From positions 4,154,001 through 4,218,000 of the forward strand of contig NZ_CP155079.2 of NCBI RefSeq assembly GCF_039634365.2: a stretch of DNA of 64,000 bases. The letters are read 5' to 3'. The notes beneath the pieces were generated by a model. That model was not told where the DNA came from. It made no database searches and saw nothing but the letters and a program-made list of their open reading frames with translations. A program made the position numbers and the translations under genes. The stretch's first letter is position 1, and every line of letters starts with the position of its first letter. This stretch comes from Mucilaginibacter sp. PAMB04168 (GTDB lineage Bacteria; Bacteroidota; Bacteroidia; Sphingobacteriales; Sphingobacteriaceae). Positions 17,556-25,174 of this stretch are shown piece after piece.

Positions 17556-17621
17556 AAGTATAAAGTAAAAGGTACAAAGTACGGAGTATAACCTCGCTCC
17601 TCGTACCTTTCACTTCGTACC
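17556..17621 (-). repeat. Word-repeat hairpin in rpsG-fusA spacer
   Basis: AAGTAAAAGGTACAAAGTAC near 17563 is complementary, with small gaps, to GTACCTTTCACTTCGTACC ending at 17621. The spacer consists almost entirely of variants of the words AAGT and GGTAC. It resembles the structures at 1242 and 15380 in design and in its position between co-directional translation genes. Confidence 0.55.
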
Positions 17622-17629
17622 GTTTTTTC

Positions 17630-18097
17630 TTAGAAACGGAAGTGTGAGAACGCTTTGTTGGCTTCAGCCATTTTATGCGTATCTTCTTTTTTCTTCACGG
17701 CAGCACCTTCACCTTTAGCAGCTGAGATAATTTCACCGGCCAGTTTCTCCATCATGGTTTTTTCACCACGACGACGAGCATAGCTGATTAACCATTTCAT
17801 ACCTAAAGCGATTTTACGCTCCGGACGAACTTCGGTTGGTACCTGGAAGTTAGCACCACCCACACGACGAGATTTAACCTCAACGGCAGGCATAACGTTG
17901 TTTAGTGCTTTTTTCCAAGTTTCTAAACCGTTTTCGTTTGTTTTTTTCTCAACAATATCAACGGCGTTATAGAAAATGCCGTATGCGGTAGATTTTTTAC
18001 CGTCATACATCATGTTATTTACGAACCTGGTTACCATCACGTCATTAAAACGCGGGTCAGGAAGAAGGATTCTCTTTTTTGGTTTCGACTTTCTCAT
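17630..18097 (-). CDS. rpsG: 30S ribosomal protein S7
   Basis: Ribosomal protein S7 (155 aa), a primary binder of the 16S 3' domain. MRKSKPKKRILLPDPRFND, RVGGANFQVPTEVRPERK and LAGEIISAAKGEGAAVKKKEDTHKMAEANKAFSHFRF contain the family motifs. It lies 19 bases downstream of rpsL. Confidence 0.98.
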   Translation of the reverse strand: MRKSKPKKRILLPDPRFNDVMVTRFVNNMMYDGKKSTAYGIFYNAVDIVEKKTNENGLETWKKALNNVMPAVEVKSRRVGGANFQVPTEVRPERKIALGMKWLISYARRRGEKTMMEKLAGEIISAAKGEGAAVKKKEDTHKMAEANKAFSHFRF

Positions 18098-18116
18098 TAT
18101 TACTATCCTCCTTTAA

Positions 18117-18542
18117 TTATTTCTTTTTGCCTTTAGCTGGTGCACCTTTGCCTGCTGCCGCCGGTTGACCTGGTTTAGGGCGTTTAGTACCATATTTAGA
18201 ACGACGTTGGTTACGACCGTTTACACCTGAAGTATCCAATGCACCACGAATGATGTGGTAACGAACACCTGGTAAGTCTTTAACACGGCCGCCACGTATC
18301 AACACAATAGAGTGCTCCTGTAAGTTGTGACCTTCACCAGGTATGTAGGCATTCACCTCTTTACCGTTAGTAAGGCGCACACGGGCCACTTTACGCATTG
18401 CTGAGTTTGGTTTCTTAGGGGTAGTGGTGTATACACGGGTACACACGCCTCTTCGCTGTGGACAGCTGTCCAACGCTGGGGATTTACTCTTATCCTCCAG
18501 AGCTACTCTACCTTTTCTAACTAATTGTTGAATAGTAGGCAT
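18117..18542 (-). CDS. rpsL: 30S ribosomal protein S12
   Basis: Ribosomal protein S12 (141 aa) of the decoding centre. MPTIQQLVRKGR, KKPNSAMRKVARVRLTNG and GVRYHIIRGALD are hallmarks. The TTPKKPNS and GHNLQEHS-type loops where streptomycin resistance changes occur are wild type (Lys in both). The C-terminus has a short Pro/Ala/Gly/Lys tail common in Bacteroidota. It is the first gene of the operon. Confidence 0.98.
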   Translation of the reverse strand: MPTIQQLVRKGRVALEDKSKSPALDSCPQRRGVCTRVYTTTPKKPNSAMRKVARVRLTNGKEVNAYIPGEGHNLQEHSIVLIRGGRVKDLPGVRYHIIRGALDTSGVNGRNQRRSKYGTKRPKPGQPAAAGKGAPAKGKKK

Positions 18543-18586
18543 TTCTTCCTTTTAATGTTACAGTTTTATCCTTATTTTAAGGACTG

Positions 18587-18618
18587 CAAAAGTACGCACT
18601 TGTTTTTTGATTATCAAG
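18587..18618 (-). promoter_or_regulatory. Promoter of rpsL operon
   Basis: On the minus strand CTTG (18615-18618) is followed after 20 bases by TACTTTTG (18587-18594), a full match to TANNTTTG with a one-base deviation in the upstream box. It lies about 45 bases upstream of the rpsL ATG. Confidence 0.65.
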
Positions 18619-18689
18619 TGGTTGACGAAAAGATTTTTAAGAGTATAACCCGGCAGTACTAACAGATGTTAAATTAAGAGCTTCAGTAA

Positions 18690-18721
18690 GTTAAATAAAA
18701 ATCAAATGGTTTTTATTTAAC
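18690..18721 (-). terminator. Terminator of the Lgt-like/radical SAM operon
   Basis: GTTAAATAAAAA and TTTTTATTTAAC form a perfect 12-bp A/T stem with an 8-base loop; the stop codon of the 91-aa membrane protein lies inside it. It separates this unit from the rpsL promoter on the same strand. Confidence 0.55.
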
Positions 18722-18992
18722 GCATATCACCCATGGTGAAATTACTAACACAAGTGCCAAAGCCAATAATGAGAACTAAAGCACCAGCTAGCAGCCATAT
18801 CCAGCGCTGTGCAACTAAAGCCGCTATTATGGCCACTACAAAATGGGCAATGGATATAAAAAATGCCACAAAAGCACCCTCTTTAGGGTTAGCCAAAATT
18901 GCCAACACGGTATAGCCTGCAAACACCAGCAGGTTATAGCCGAGTATTTTACCGTCGGAGGTTCTCTTTGGAGGTGCAGGTGGTGCTATCAT
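18717..18992 (-). CDS. Small three-helix membrane protein
   Basis: Membrane protein of 91 aa of unknown function. A short Pro-rich N-terminus (MIAPPAPPKR) precedes three hydrophobic segments (about 18-35, 40-62 and 66-83). Its ATG overlaps the stop of the radical SAM gene in an ATGA, so it is translationally coupled to it and probably belongs to the same pathway, perhaps as a membrane partner. Confidence 0.75.
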   Translation of the reverse strand: MIAPPAPPKRTSDGKILGYNLLVFAGYTVLAILANPKEGAFVAFFISIAHFVVAIIAALVAQRWIWLLAGALVLIIGFGTCVSNFTMGDMR

Positions 18993-20386
18993 ACGGGTAT
19001 TTCATTTCTGAGGGTTTCCAAATAAGCAGCTTTATCGTCCCGATAAAACAGGTTCATGGTTTCGAATGGGATAATCTGCATATCTTTATTTACAATATGC
19101 ACGCATGATTTTTTAATGGCACGCACATCAAAATTCTGCGCGTCAATAAAGTTCATGATGATGACACGGAACAAATTATCATAACTTAATCCAGGTGCAT
19201 CAATGTTTGGCAGGCAGCACATAATGGATGCCAGGTGCTCCTGCGCCTTATCAACCGAGTTACCAGTGCTGAACATGTGCAACAGGTGCTGCTTTAACAA
19301 TTCATCCTGCTCGTATACAATCGTATTTTTTGAGTTATCCAGCAAGTCATCCGGGTTTATCATCCGCGTAAGTGGGAACACACAGCCGCCAACTTTTAAC
19401 GCATATCCCATTACCAAAGCATCGGGATTACAGGGTACTGGTAACAGATCTTGCGCCGTAAATGTATTGGTTTGCTCCAATATGGCCGAGCGTACTTCAG
19501 TAAGTGTATACCGGTCTGTAGCCGGATTAAAGTTTTCCAGCCGACCGGCCTGTTGCGTAGGCTGAAAGGTAACGCCGCGTACGCAACGCTGCTGTAGCGC
19601 GTATTCTATAATTGTTCCTATCTCGTCGGTATTCAAATTCTTTTGCAGGGTAACCACCAGCGTGGTAGACAGGTTGTATTTGTTCAGGTTGGCCATAGCC
19701 TTAGCCCTTACCTCGCGCAGATCTTCGCCACGCAACTGCTCAAGCGCTTCTTTCTTGAACGAATCAAACTGCAAGTATATTTCAAAATCGGGCGTGTAAG
19801 TAGCCAGCCGCTTTACGAACTCTTCATCCTTTGCTATGCGTATACCATTGGTGTTGAGCATGAGATGTTTAATAGGCTTGCGCTTGGCGATATCCAGTAT
19901 TTCGAAAAACTGCGGATGCACGGTGGGTTCGCCGCCACTTATTTGCACTACATCGGGTTCGCCCTCGTTAGCTACAATTACATCCAGCATCTGTTCTATT
20001 TCGGCCAGGGAACGGTGCCTGCCATAATGTGGCGATGACATGGCATAGCAGGTAGGACAGGCTAAATTACAACGGTCGGTTACTTCGATTACGGTAAGGC
20101 AGGAGTGCTGCTCGTGGTCGCGGCACAGGCCGCAGTCGTACGGGCAGCCGTAGTGGGTGGCCGAATTAAATTTAAGCGGCATTTCACTGCGCTTGGCGTA
20201 ATTGCGGCAGTTTTTATAATACTCAATATCGGTGGCTATCAGCACTTTCTCGGGTCCGTGCAGACGGCAATTCTTAAGCATGTACACCTTTTCATCCTCA
20301 AATACAATTTTAGCATCCACGCGCCGCAGGCAGGTTGAGCATATACTGATCGTAAAATCATAATAAACGTACGGGCGCTCAGGCAT
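18989..20386 (-). CDS. Radical SAM protein, tetraether synthase (MJ0619)-like
   Basis: Radical SAM enzyme (465 aa). The cluster motif is C106-x3-C110-x2-C113 (DRCNLACPTCY), followed by ISGGEPT and LNTNG. The N-terminus carries a separate metal site, CSTC at 16-19 with C40 in NCRLHG, then a further Cys set CPYDCGLC (81-88) with C96. The C-terminal part adds more Cys and the block NFIDAQNFDVRAIKKSCVHIV....IIPF. This architecture parallels the archaeal MJ0619 family, first considered a pterin methylase and later shown to be tetraether lipid synthase, which joins lipid tails. Neighbouring lipid-type membrane genes support a lipid substrate, which remains an inference. Confidence 0.8.
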   Translation of the reverse strand: MPERPYVYYDFTISICSTCLRRVDAKIVFEDEKVYMLKNCRLHGPEKVLIATDIEYYKNCRNYAKRSEMPLKFNSATHYGCPYDCGLCRDHEQHSCLTVIEVTDRCNLACPTCYAMSSPHYGRHRSLAEIEQMLDVIVANEGEPDVVQISGGEPTVHPQFFEILDIAKRKPIKHLMLNTNGIRIAKDEEFVKRLATYTPDFEIYLQFDSFKKEALEQLRGEDLREVRAKAMANLNKYNLSTTLVVTLQKNLNTDEIGTIIEYALQQRCVRGVTFQPTQQAGRLENFNPATDRYTLTEVRSAILEQTNTFTAQDLLPVPCNPDALVMGYALKVGGCVFPLTRMINPDDLLDNSKNTIVYEQDELLKQHLLHMFSTGNSVDKAQEHLASIMCCLPNIDAPGLSYDNLFRVIIMNFIDAQNFDVRAIKKSCVHIVNKDMQIIPFETMNLFYRDDKAAYLETLRNEIPV

Positions 20387-21128
20387 AGGTTTTCGTTATT
20401 TTTGAAGGATATACAAACACTTTATAGTAATAGGCCAAACCAGCAAGGCAGGCCAATTGCAGAACCGATAGTCCGAAGTTAAAGAAATAAGCCGGCTTTA
20501 TAAATTCTATACAAAAGCGGAAGCCCAAATAGGCAACCATCAATAATTTAAAACGATAGCCATCTGCAAATTGATATTTACGTTCAATGGCACTTAAACT
20601 CAATCCTAGTATGAGCCAAAACAGTATTTCGTACAAATTGGTAGGATGACGGTAAATGCCATCACCAAAGTTGATAGCCCAGGGCAAACTGCTTGCAATG
20701 CCATAGGTACCATCTTCAAGCCCGGCTAAAAAGCATCCGGTACGACCAATCATCATGCTCAGCACAATGGGATAAACCATTAAATCTCCGGATGAAACTT
20801 TAACGCCGATTTGCTTTTTAATAAGCTCCACTCCTATTAGTCCGCCTAACAAGCCTCCGATAATAGTAGTGTTTCCCATAAAGTAAATCAGATTGGTACG
20901 GAGCAACTTAGCGGGATTCTCTAACACCCCCAAAATATGCGAACCTAAAAAAGCGCCTGCGGCGGCGCCTATAAAAATAATAAGCCGGTTATGATCGCTA
21001 ATGGTATCGGGCTGATGTTTCCTTAAGTACACATAATAACGGTAACCAACGGCATAAGCCAGTGTTTCTAACAAAAAGTGAATGGGTATAACCGAATCAC
21101 CAAGCGGTATGTTGAACGGAAAATGCAA
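20379..21128 (-). CDS. Divergent Lgt-family membrane protein
   Basis: Integral membrane protein (249 aa, about seven hydrophobic segments) related to prolipoprotein diacylglyceryl transferase. GRTGCFLAG, YRHPTNLYE and GFRFCIEFIKP correspond to GRLGNFING, RHPSQLYE and FRIIVEFFR of E. coli Lgt. The position of the essential His in FHGGLIG of E. coli appears to be Ile here (IIGGLLGG), and the last Arg of the EFFR block is Lys. It is therefore probably not the housekeeping Lgt but a paralogue that may bind a phosphatidylglycerol-like lipid. It overlaps the radical SAM gene by eight bases. Confidence 0.75.
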   Translation of the reverse strand: MHFPFNIPLGDSVIPIHFLLETLAYAVGYRYYVYLRKHQPDTISDHNRLIIFIGAAAGAFLGSHILGVLENPAKLLRTNLIYFMGNTTIIGGLLGGLIGVELIKKQIGVKVSSGDLMVYPIVLSMMIGRTGCFLAGLEDGTYGIASSLPWAINFGDGIYRHPTNLYEILFWLILGLSLSAIERKYQFADGYRFKLLMVAYLGFRFCIEFIKPAYFFNFGLSVLQLACLAGLAYYYKVFVYPSKITKTYA

Positions 21129-21218
21129 ATGTGACCTTTTTGGAAACTAACTGGCTTACAATATCTACTTAATTAGTTAAAAGCACAAGTTTAGATCAAT
21201 CTGGCTTAAAATAAAAAC

Positions 21219-21243
21219 AACCTATAGCTAATCACTATAGGTT
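21219..21243 (-). terminator. Terminator after the LTxxQ protein gene
   Basis: AACCTATAG and CTATAGGTT form a perfect 9-bp stem with a 7-base loop, followed on the minus strand by TTGTTTTTATTTT. It lies 30 bases beyond the stop at 21273. Confidence 0.8.
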
Positions 21244-21272
21244 GGTATAAAACACATTAAACTTTTTAAAAC

Positions 21273-21740
21273 TTACGCTTTTTGCGCTTTGTGATGACGG
21301 AAACCACCATGCCCTTTTCGGTCTTTGAAAATTTCCTTCATTTGGGCTTTTTGCGCTTCGGTAAGGGTGGCTAAAAATGCTTTTCTGCTTTCTTTACGTG
21401 CTGCTTTATTGGCCGCTATGGTTTTTTTCTGCTCGGCAGTAAAGGTTTCGGCAAGCTTGCTTTTACGTTCTTTATGCGACAGTGCCTTATCCTTCATTAT
21501 CGCTTTCTGATCAGCAGTTAAACTAGCTCTAAAACCGGCCATGGCTGCCTTCTGCTTGTCGTGATTTTCTTTTAAAGCGGCCTGTTGCTGCGGTGTAAGT
21601 AACGCTTTAAGCTTTTGGTGAGCCTCTTTGCGAACAATTCTATTGCTATCGGCGTGGGCTTTGGTTTGCGCCTTTGCACCTAATGATAACGCTGAAACCA
21701 CCAGGGTAACCAACGCTATAGATTTTACAAACTTTATCAT
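21273..21740 (-). CDS. Periplasmic Spy/LTxxQ-like protein
   Basis: Exported protein of 155 aa. A signal peptide (MIKFVKSIALVTLVVSALSLGAKAQ) is followed by a Lys/Ala-rich all-helical body containing four LTxxQ-type motifs: LTPQQQ, LTADQK, FTAEQK and LTEAQK. Spy/CpxP proteins with these motifs are periplasmic chaperones or metal-stress sensors; the number and even spacing here suggest a repeat protein. The C-terminus is His/Lys-rich. The exact role cannot be deduced. Confidence 0.75.
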   Translation of the reverse strand: MIKFVKSIALVTLVVSALSLGAKAQTKAHADSNRIVRKEAHQKLKALLTPQQQAALKENHDKQKAAMAGFRASLTADQKAIMKDKALSHKERKSKLAETFTAEQKKTIAANKAARKESRKAFLATLTEAQKAQMKEIFKDRKGHGGFRHHKAQKA

Positions 21741-21891
21741 ATTAATAATTATTTAATGAGATAGATTGATTTATAAAGCCAAGGTTTAAGTAACAAATTT
21801 GTGAAGATAGCGTAACGGCCTTATTGTAATATGCAAACAAATAGGCACAAGTTTTACTTACTATATTGAAAACATGAAAATTAAAGTTACA

Positions 21892-22125
21892 ATGAAATCA
21901 ACAATAAAAACAGGATTATTTGTACTGGCGCTTACAAGCATGCTGGCAGCGTGCAAAGGTGGTTTCTCAGGTGATAAACAAGACTCAACCATGCTAGACA
22001 GAGAACGGAACGATTCTATTGCCAGATTAAACAGCGAAACAGGCAAAATGGCTGCCGACTCAAACTCGGCTGCTAAACAGGATACCAATGGGTTAGATAG
22101 TTCAGCTTACCATAAAAACAAATAA
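21892..22125 (+). CDS. Small putative lipoprotein
   Basis: Lipoprotein precursor of 77 aa. The second in-frame ATG (21892, MKSTIKTGLF) gives a standard lipoprotein signal with lipobox LAAC; an ATG at 21874 would add six residues. The mature part is Asp/Ser/Asn-rich and predicted to be disordered, without recognisable domains. Its stop codon is part of the terminator stem at 22123. Confidence 0.65.
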   Translation: MKSTIKTGLFVLALTSMLAACKGGFSGDKQDSTMLDRERNDSIARLNSETGKMAADSNSAAKQDTNGLDSSAYHKNK

Positions 22126-22153
22126 CTCCCGGTAATAGCATAACCGGGAGTTA
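22123..22153 (+). terminator. Terminator of the small lipoprotein gene
   Basis: TAACTCCCGGT and ACCGGGAGTTA form a perfect 11-bp stem around a short loop, starting at the stop codon of the gene ending at 22125. A second, independent stem-loop for the opposite strand follows at 22160. Confidence 0.7.
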
Positions 22154-22159
22154 GAGCAA

Positions 22160-22198
22160 AACAATGGTTCAGCCGCATACTGCAACTGAACCATTGTT
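22160..22198 (-). terminator. Terminator of the SPFH/Arc-like operon
   Basis: AACAATGGTTCAG (22160-22172) and CTGAACCATTGTT (22186-22198) form a perfect 13-bp stem directly at the end of the minus-strand Arc-like gene; on that strand TTTTGC follows. Confidence 0.75.
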
Positions 22199-22374
22199 CA
22201 CTTACTTTCTTTTTTCTCTTCCTTATTTTTGAGCCTGCCGGCTTCGGTAAGGGCTTTGTGTAAAATCCATTCTATTTGCCCGTTCACACTCCTAAACTCA
22301 TCTGTGGCCCACCTTTCAATGGCCTTCATGGTTTCTGCATCAATACGTAAGGCAAATGATTTTTTTTCGGCCAT
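22198..22374 (-). CDS. Arc-like ribbon-helix-helix protein
   Basis: Small DNA-binding-type protein of 58 aa. The start at 22374 (MAEKKSFALRIDAETMKAIE) is chosen because it lies directly after the stop of the SPFH gene; a longer frame would overlap that gene. KSFALRID is the DNA-contacting beta strand, followed by the two helices (ETMKAIERWATDEF and NGQIEWILHKAL) of an Arc/MetJ fold. The C-terminus is Lys/Glu-rich. Arc-like proteins next to SPFH proteins recur in Bacteroidota; the targets are unknown. Confidence 0.75.
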   Translation of the reverse strand: MAEKKSFALRIDAETMKAIERWATDEFRSVNGQIEWILHKALTEAGRLKNKEEKKESK

Positions 22375-22376
22375 AA

Positions 22377-23231
22377 TTACTGATATAATGTTCCGGTGTT
22401 CACCACCGGCTGTGTTTCCCTGTCGCCGCAAAGTACAACCATTAGGTTGCTTACCATAGCAGCTTTTCGTTCTTCATCAAGGTTAATAATATCTTTTTCA
22501 GATAAGAGTTTTAGTGCACTTTCAACCATACCTACGGCGCCCTCTACTATCTTATGCCTGGCCGCCACAATGGCCGATGCCTGTTGCCTGCGCAGCATAG
22601 AATGTGCAATCTCGGGTGCATAAGCCAGGTGGCCAATACGTGCTTCGACCACCTCAATGCCTGCCATCTCCATACGCTCGGCTATCTCATGTTCCAGCGC
22701 ATTATTAATATCCTCAAAGTTAGTACTCAGGGTAATTTGTGCGCGCTCGTCCTCAAAATGATCATACGGAAAACTGCCGGCAAGCTTACGTACGGCCGAA
22801 TCGGTTTGTATACGTACAAACTGCACATAATTATCAACCGAGAACGAAGCTTTATAGGTATCCTTTACCCGCCACACCAATATCACACTGATCAGAACCG
22901 GGTTACCCATCTTATCGTTCACCTTAATCAGTTCGCTTTCAAAGTTGCGGGCTTTTAATGAAACATCGATGCGCCAGTAAAGCGGATTTACCCAAAACAA
23001 ACCATTATCAACAACACTGCCGGTATACTTACCAAACAGCAAAAGCACTTTTGAACTGTTGGGACCAATAATGACCAGACCCTTTACAATAACGATGAAT
23101 ATGAACACACCAGCAATAACGCCCAACGGAGTCTGATTAACCAGGCTGAGCATAAATAGCACTACGCAACCGAGTGCTAAAAAAATGGCTAAGTAACCAC
23201 TAAAAGGCTTAAGTATCTTTTCAGTTTTCAT
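22377..23231 (-). CDS. SPFH/band 7 membrane protein
   Basis: Stomatin/flotillin-type scaffold protein (284 aa). Two N-terminal hydrophobic helices (about 12-55) are followed by an SPFH domain (about 55-240) beginning VIIGPNSSKVLLLFGKYTGSV and including FWVNPLYW and VSLKARNFES, then helices with RRQQASAIVAARHKIVEGAVGMVE. Such proteins organise membrane microdomains or regulate proteases. It is followed three bases later by the Arc-like gene, forming a two-gene operon. Confidence 0.88.
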   Translation of the reverse strand: MKTEKILKPFSGYLAIFLALGCVVLFMLSLVNQTPLGVIAGVFIFIVIVKGLVIIGPNSSKVLLLFGKYTGSVVDNGLFWVNPLYWRIDVSLKARNFESELIKVNDKMGNPVLISVILVWRVKDTYKASFSVDNYVQFVRIQTDSAVRKLAGSFPYDHFEDERAQITLSTNFEDINNALEHEIAERMEMAGIEVVEARIGHLAYAPEIAHSMLRRQQASAIVAARHKIVEGAVGMVESALKLLSEKDIINLDEERKAAMVSNLMVVLCGDRETQPVVNTGTLYQ

Positions 23232-23399
23232 AATGATTCAATTTGATATTAAAATGATATCACAATAGTAAACGTAATTTCCCAGACCATCAAGCAATTT
23301 TTAAAATTACAGTTGATCTGCCCCCCACCATCAAACATCGAAAAATGCAAACTTTATTTTCGGACAATAGTTAGTTTAAATACCAAATTGTAAAACGCC

Positions 23400-23744
23400 A
23401 TGTCTGCTTTGTTTTTTACTGTAGAAGAAATGCCCTTAATGATTGTACCAGACACAAGGGCACAGGCCAACGGGCATGCTGTAATCACTTATACTTATAG
23501 TGTATTTAGAGATACAAGCCATGGCAACCCCGCGCTGGAACAAACCAAGAGCAATGAACTGCACCTGGAAAAGCATACTGACCCAAACTATATGGGCTTC
23601 ATTACTTTCGAAGATCCGGGCAAGTTATTTACCTACACGGCAGATGGAAAGGAAGAGCTCAGCTCAGATCAGGTTGAAGAGATTATAGAACACATAAGCC
23701 ACTACAGAGACAACCCGGGCATGTGGCGGCACCTGCAACAATAG
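23400..23744 (+). CDS. Hypothetical protein, 114 aa
   Basis: Soluble acidic protein of 114 aa with no signal peptide or membrane segment and no motif that I recognise. The start MSALFFTVEEMPLMIV is the first ATG in frame. A second small gene follows 25 bases downstream on the same strand, so the two may be co-transcribed. Codon use looks like that of its neighbours. Confidence 0.5.
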   Translation: MSALFFTVEEMPLMIVPDTRAQANGHAVITYTYSVFRDTSHGNPALEQTKSNELHLEKHTDPNYMGFITFEDPGKLFTYTADGKEELSSDQVEEIIEHISHYRDNPGMWRHLQQ

Positions 23745-23769
23745 ATACTTACTTAAAAATTATATTAAA

Positions 23770-23922
23770 ATGGAATTTCAACCAGGCGATGCCGTGAACA
23801 CACCAAAGGGACATGGCTATATAAACGAAGTGATAGATGACGAAATATTTGTTGATTTGACAGATGGCGATCACAAACGTGAAATTTTCAGCAAAGAAGA
23901 AATTAGCTTACTGCCCGAGTAG
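23770..23922 (+). CDS. 50-residue beta-barrel-like small protein
   Basis: Complete frame from ATG at 23770 to TAG at 23922. The product starts MEFQPGDAVNTPKGHGYINE and continues with alternating short hydrophobic and turn segments, including a VDL.DG turn, ending in LLPE. The GD-V-TPKG-G-I pattern resembles small SH3-like (KOW/Tudor-type) barrels. It is too short for usual gene-calling cut-offs but has a terminator immediately after it and a plausible co-directional gene before it. Confidence 0.6.
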   Translation: MEFQPGDAVNTPKGHGYINEVIDDEIFVDLTDGDHKREIFSKEEISLLPE

Positions 23923-23929
23923 TAAGTGA

Positions 23930-23962
23930 AGTCATATCGCGGCAAATAGCCGCGATATGACT
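23930..23962. terminator. Bidirectional terminator, 14-bp perfect stem
   Basis: AGTCATATCGCGGC and GCCGCGATATGACT form a perfect 14-bp stem with loop AAATA between the convergent gene ends at 23922 (plus) and 23979 (minus). The flanking T run is weak on the minus strand. Confidence 0.75.
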
Positions 23963-23978
23963 AAAAGTAAAGCTGCTG

Positions 23979-24407
23979 TTAAGCCAGTTCCAAAAAACGT
24001 TTAAGGCTGGCACCAATAATATGTTCCCATCCCGCTGCGAAGTTCGATGCAGCAAAATCAGGGTTATTGGCAGGAAAGGTTTCCAGTCCTTTATGCGTTA
24101 ATTTTAGCCGGGTACCATCGCCCTCCGGGAAGAGCTCAAAGCTTACTTCTGATTCTCCTGGATAACCTTCATAGCGCCAGGTATAGCTTAGCTTTTTATT
24201 TTCCTCAACATTGGTTATTTGGCAAACATGTTTATACTGTATGCCATTTTCGTGGCCACCTAAAAAGGTAAAAGTATAACCCACCTCGGCTTTAAAGCCG
24301 GGTAAATCAAAATACCATTGTTTCATCTGATCGTAAGTGGTGAGGGCTACCCACACTTCGTTGACAGGAGCGCGGTACACCCGCTCAATCTCATAAGGTT
24401 GTGTCAT
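23979..24407 (-). CDS. SRPBCC (AHSA1-like) domain protein
   Basis: START/Bet v1-like hydrophobic-pocket protein of 142 aa. IERVYRAPVNEVWVALTTYDQMKQWYF and the C-terminal AGWEHIIGASLKRFLEL are the characteristic first strand/helix and final helix of AHSA1-type SRPBCC proteins. Ligand unknown. It is the third gene of an SRPBCC-ArsR-SRPBCC operon and overlaps the ArsR gene by four bases. Confidence 0.85.
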   Translation of the reverse strand: MTQPYEIERVYRAPVNEVWVALTTYDQMKQWYFDLPGFKAEVGYTFTFLGGHENGIQYKHVCQITNVEENKKLSYTWRYEGYPGESEVSFELFPEGDGTRLKLTHKGLETFPANNPDFAASNFAAGWEHIIGASLKRFLELA

Positions 24408-24736
24408 GGTTTATCGGTTTTATGTTGTTGGTTAAGAAAATTTTCCAGGTTGTTTAGTTTCTCGTTCCAGAACTTATCAAAATAAGCGAACCAATTGGTT
24501 ACCTCTTTAAAACCCAGTTGATTGAGCGTACAATACCGCTCACGGCCGGAATCGGTAATTTTAACCAGCCCCGACTCATGTAACACTTTAATATGTTTTG
24601 ATACCGCTGGTCGGCTCATTTCAAAATTTTCGGCCAGGGCGTTTACAGGCAGAGCTTGCGTGGCAAGCATTACCAGTATAGCACGCCGGGTGGGGTCGGC
24701 AATGGCCTGGAATACGTCAGGTTTATTTTTAAACAT
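24404..24736 (-). CDS. ArsR-family transcriptional regulator
   Basis: Winged-helix repressor of 110 aa. PDVFQAIADPTRRAILVML and the recognition helix region MSRPAVSKHIKVLHESGLV, followed by the wing GRERYC, are typical of the ArsR group linked to AHSA1 proteins. No Cys/His metal site of classical ArsR/SmtB is visible, so the signal is probably not a metal. It lies between two SRPBCC genes and overlaps both; two dyads upstream of the operon fit autoregulation. Confidence 0.9.
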   Translation of the reverse strand: MFKNKPDVFQAIADPTRRAILVMLATQALPVNALAENFEMSRPAVSKHIKVLHESGLVKITDSGRERYCTLNQLGFKEVTNWFAYFDKFWNEKLNNLENFLNQQHKTDKP

Positions 24737-25169
24737 TGCTATAGTCTTTAAGTATTTGCTGAAACCTGCGTAGCACTTTCCCCCAGCCTTTTTCCATCAT
24801 GAAGCTCGATAGATAGTTTTTGATTCCCTTAAACCCTTTGTGTTCAAGCCGCAATAGGGTGCCCCCGTTTTGAGGAGTGAGCGTCCAGGTAAGTACGGTG
24901 TCCAAATTGATTACCCCAGGCTTGGGTCCACCTTTCCAGGTGTACACCAGTTTGTGCTCAGGTGTACTTTCCAACACCTCGCAGTAAACAATACCGTCCC
25001 AATTTACCGCACGTATAGGTTTACTGATAAAGGTAAACTGATGTCCTACCTCAGCCTTAAAGTCATTCTTCATAAACCACTGACTTAGCAGCTCCGGCTG
25101 GGTTAGGCACTGCCACACTTGCGCAGGCGATTGCTCAAAATACCAGGTAACAATAATATCTCGCTTCAT
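24729..25169 (-). CDS. SRPBCC domain protein, first gene of operon
   Basis: AHSA1-like SRPBCC protein of 146 aa: IIVTWYFEQSPAQVWQCLTQPELLSQWFM at the N-terminus and the C-terminal helix MMEKGWGKVLRRFQQIL. It differs clearly from the second SRPBCC protein of the operon, so the two are unlikely to be redundant. It overlaps the ArsR gene by eight bases. Its ATG lies five bases from the first operator dyad. Confidence 0.85.
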   Translation of the reverse strand: MKRDIIVTWYFEQSPAQVWQCLTQPELLSQWFMKNDFKAEVGHQFTFISKPIRAVNWDGIVYCEVLESTPEHKLVYTWKGGPKPGVINLDTVLTWTLTPQNGGTLLRLEHKGFKGIKNYLSSFMMEKGWGKVLRRFQQILKDYSNV

Positions 25170-25174
25170 AATAG

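Noticed and set aside
20379..21128. Housekeeping prolipoprotein diacylglyceryl transferase (lgt)
   Set aside because: The expected catalytic His of the HGG motif appears replaced and other motif residues differ, so a paralogue is more likely.
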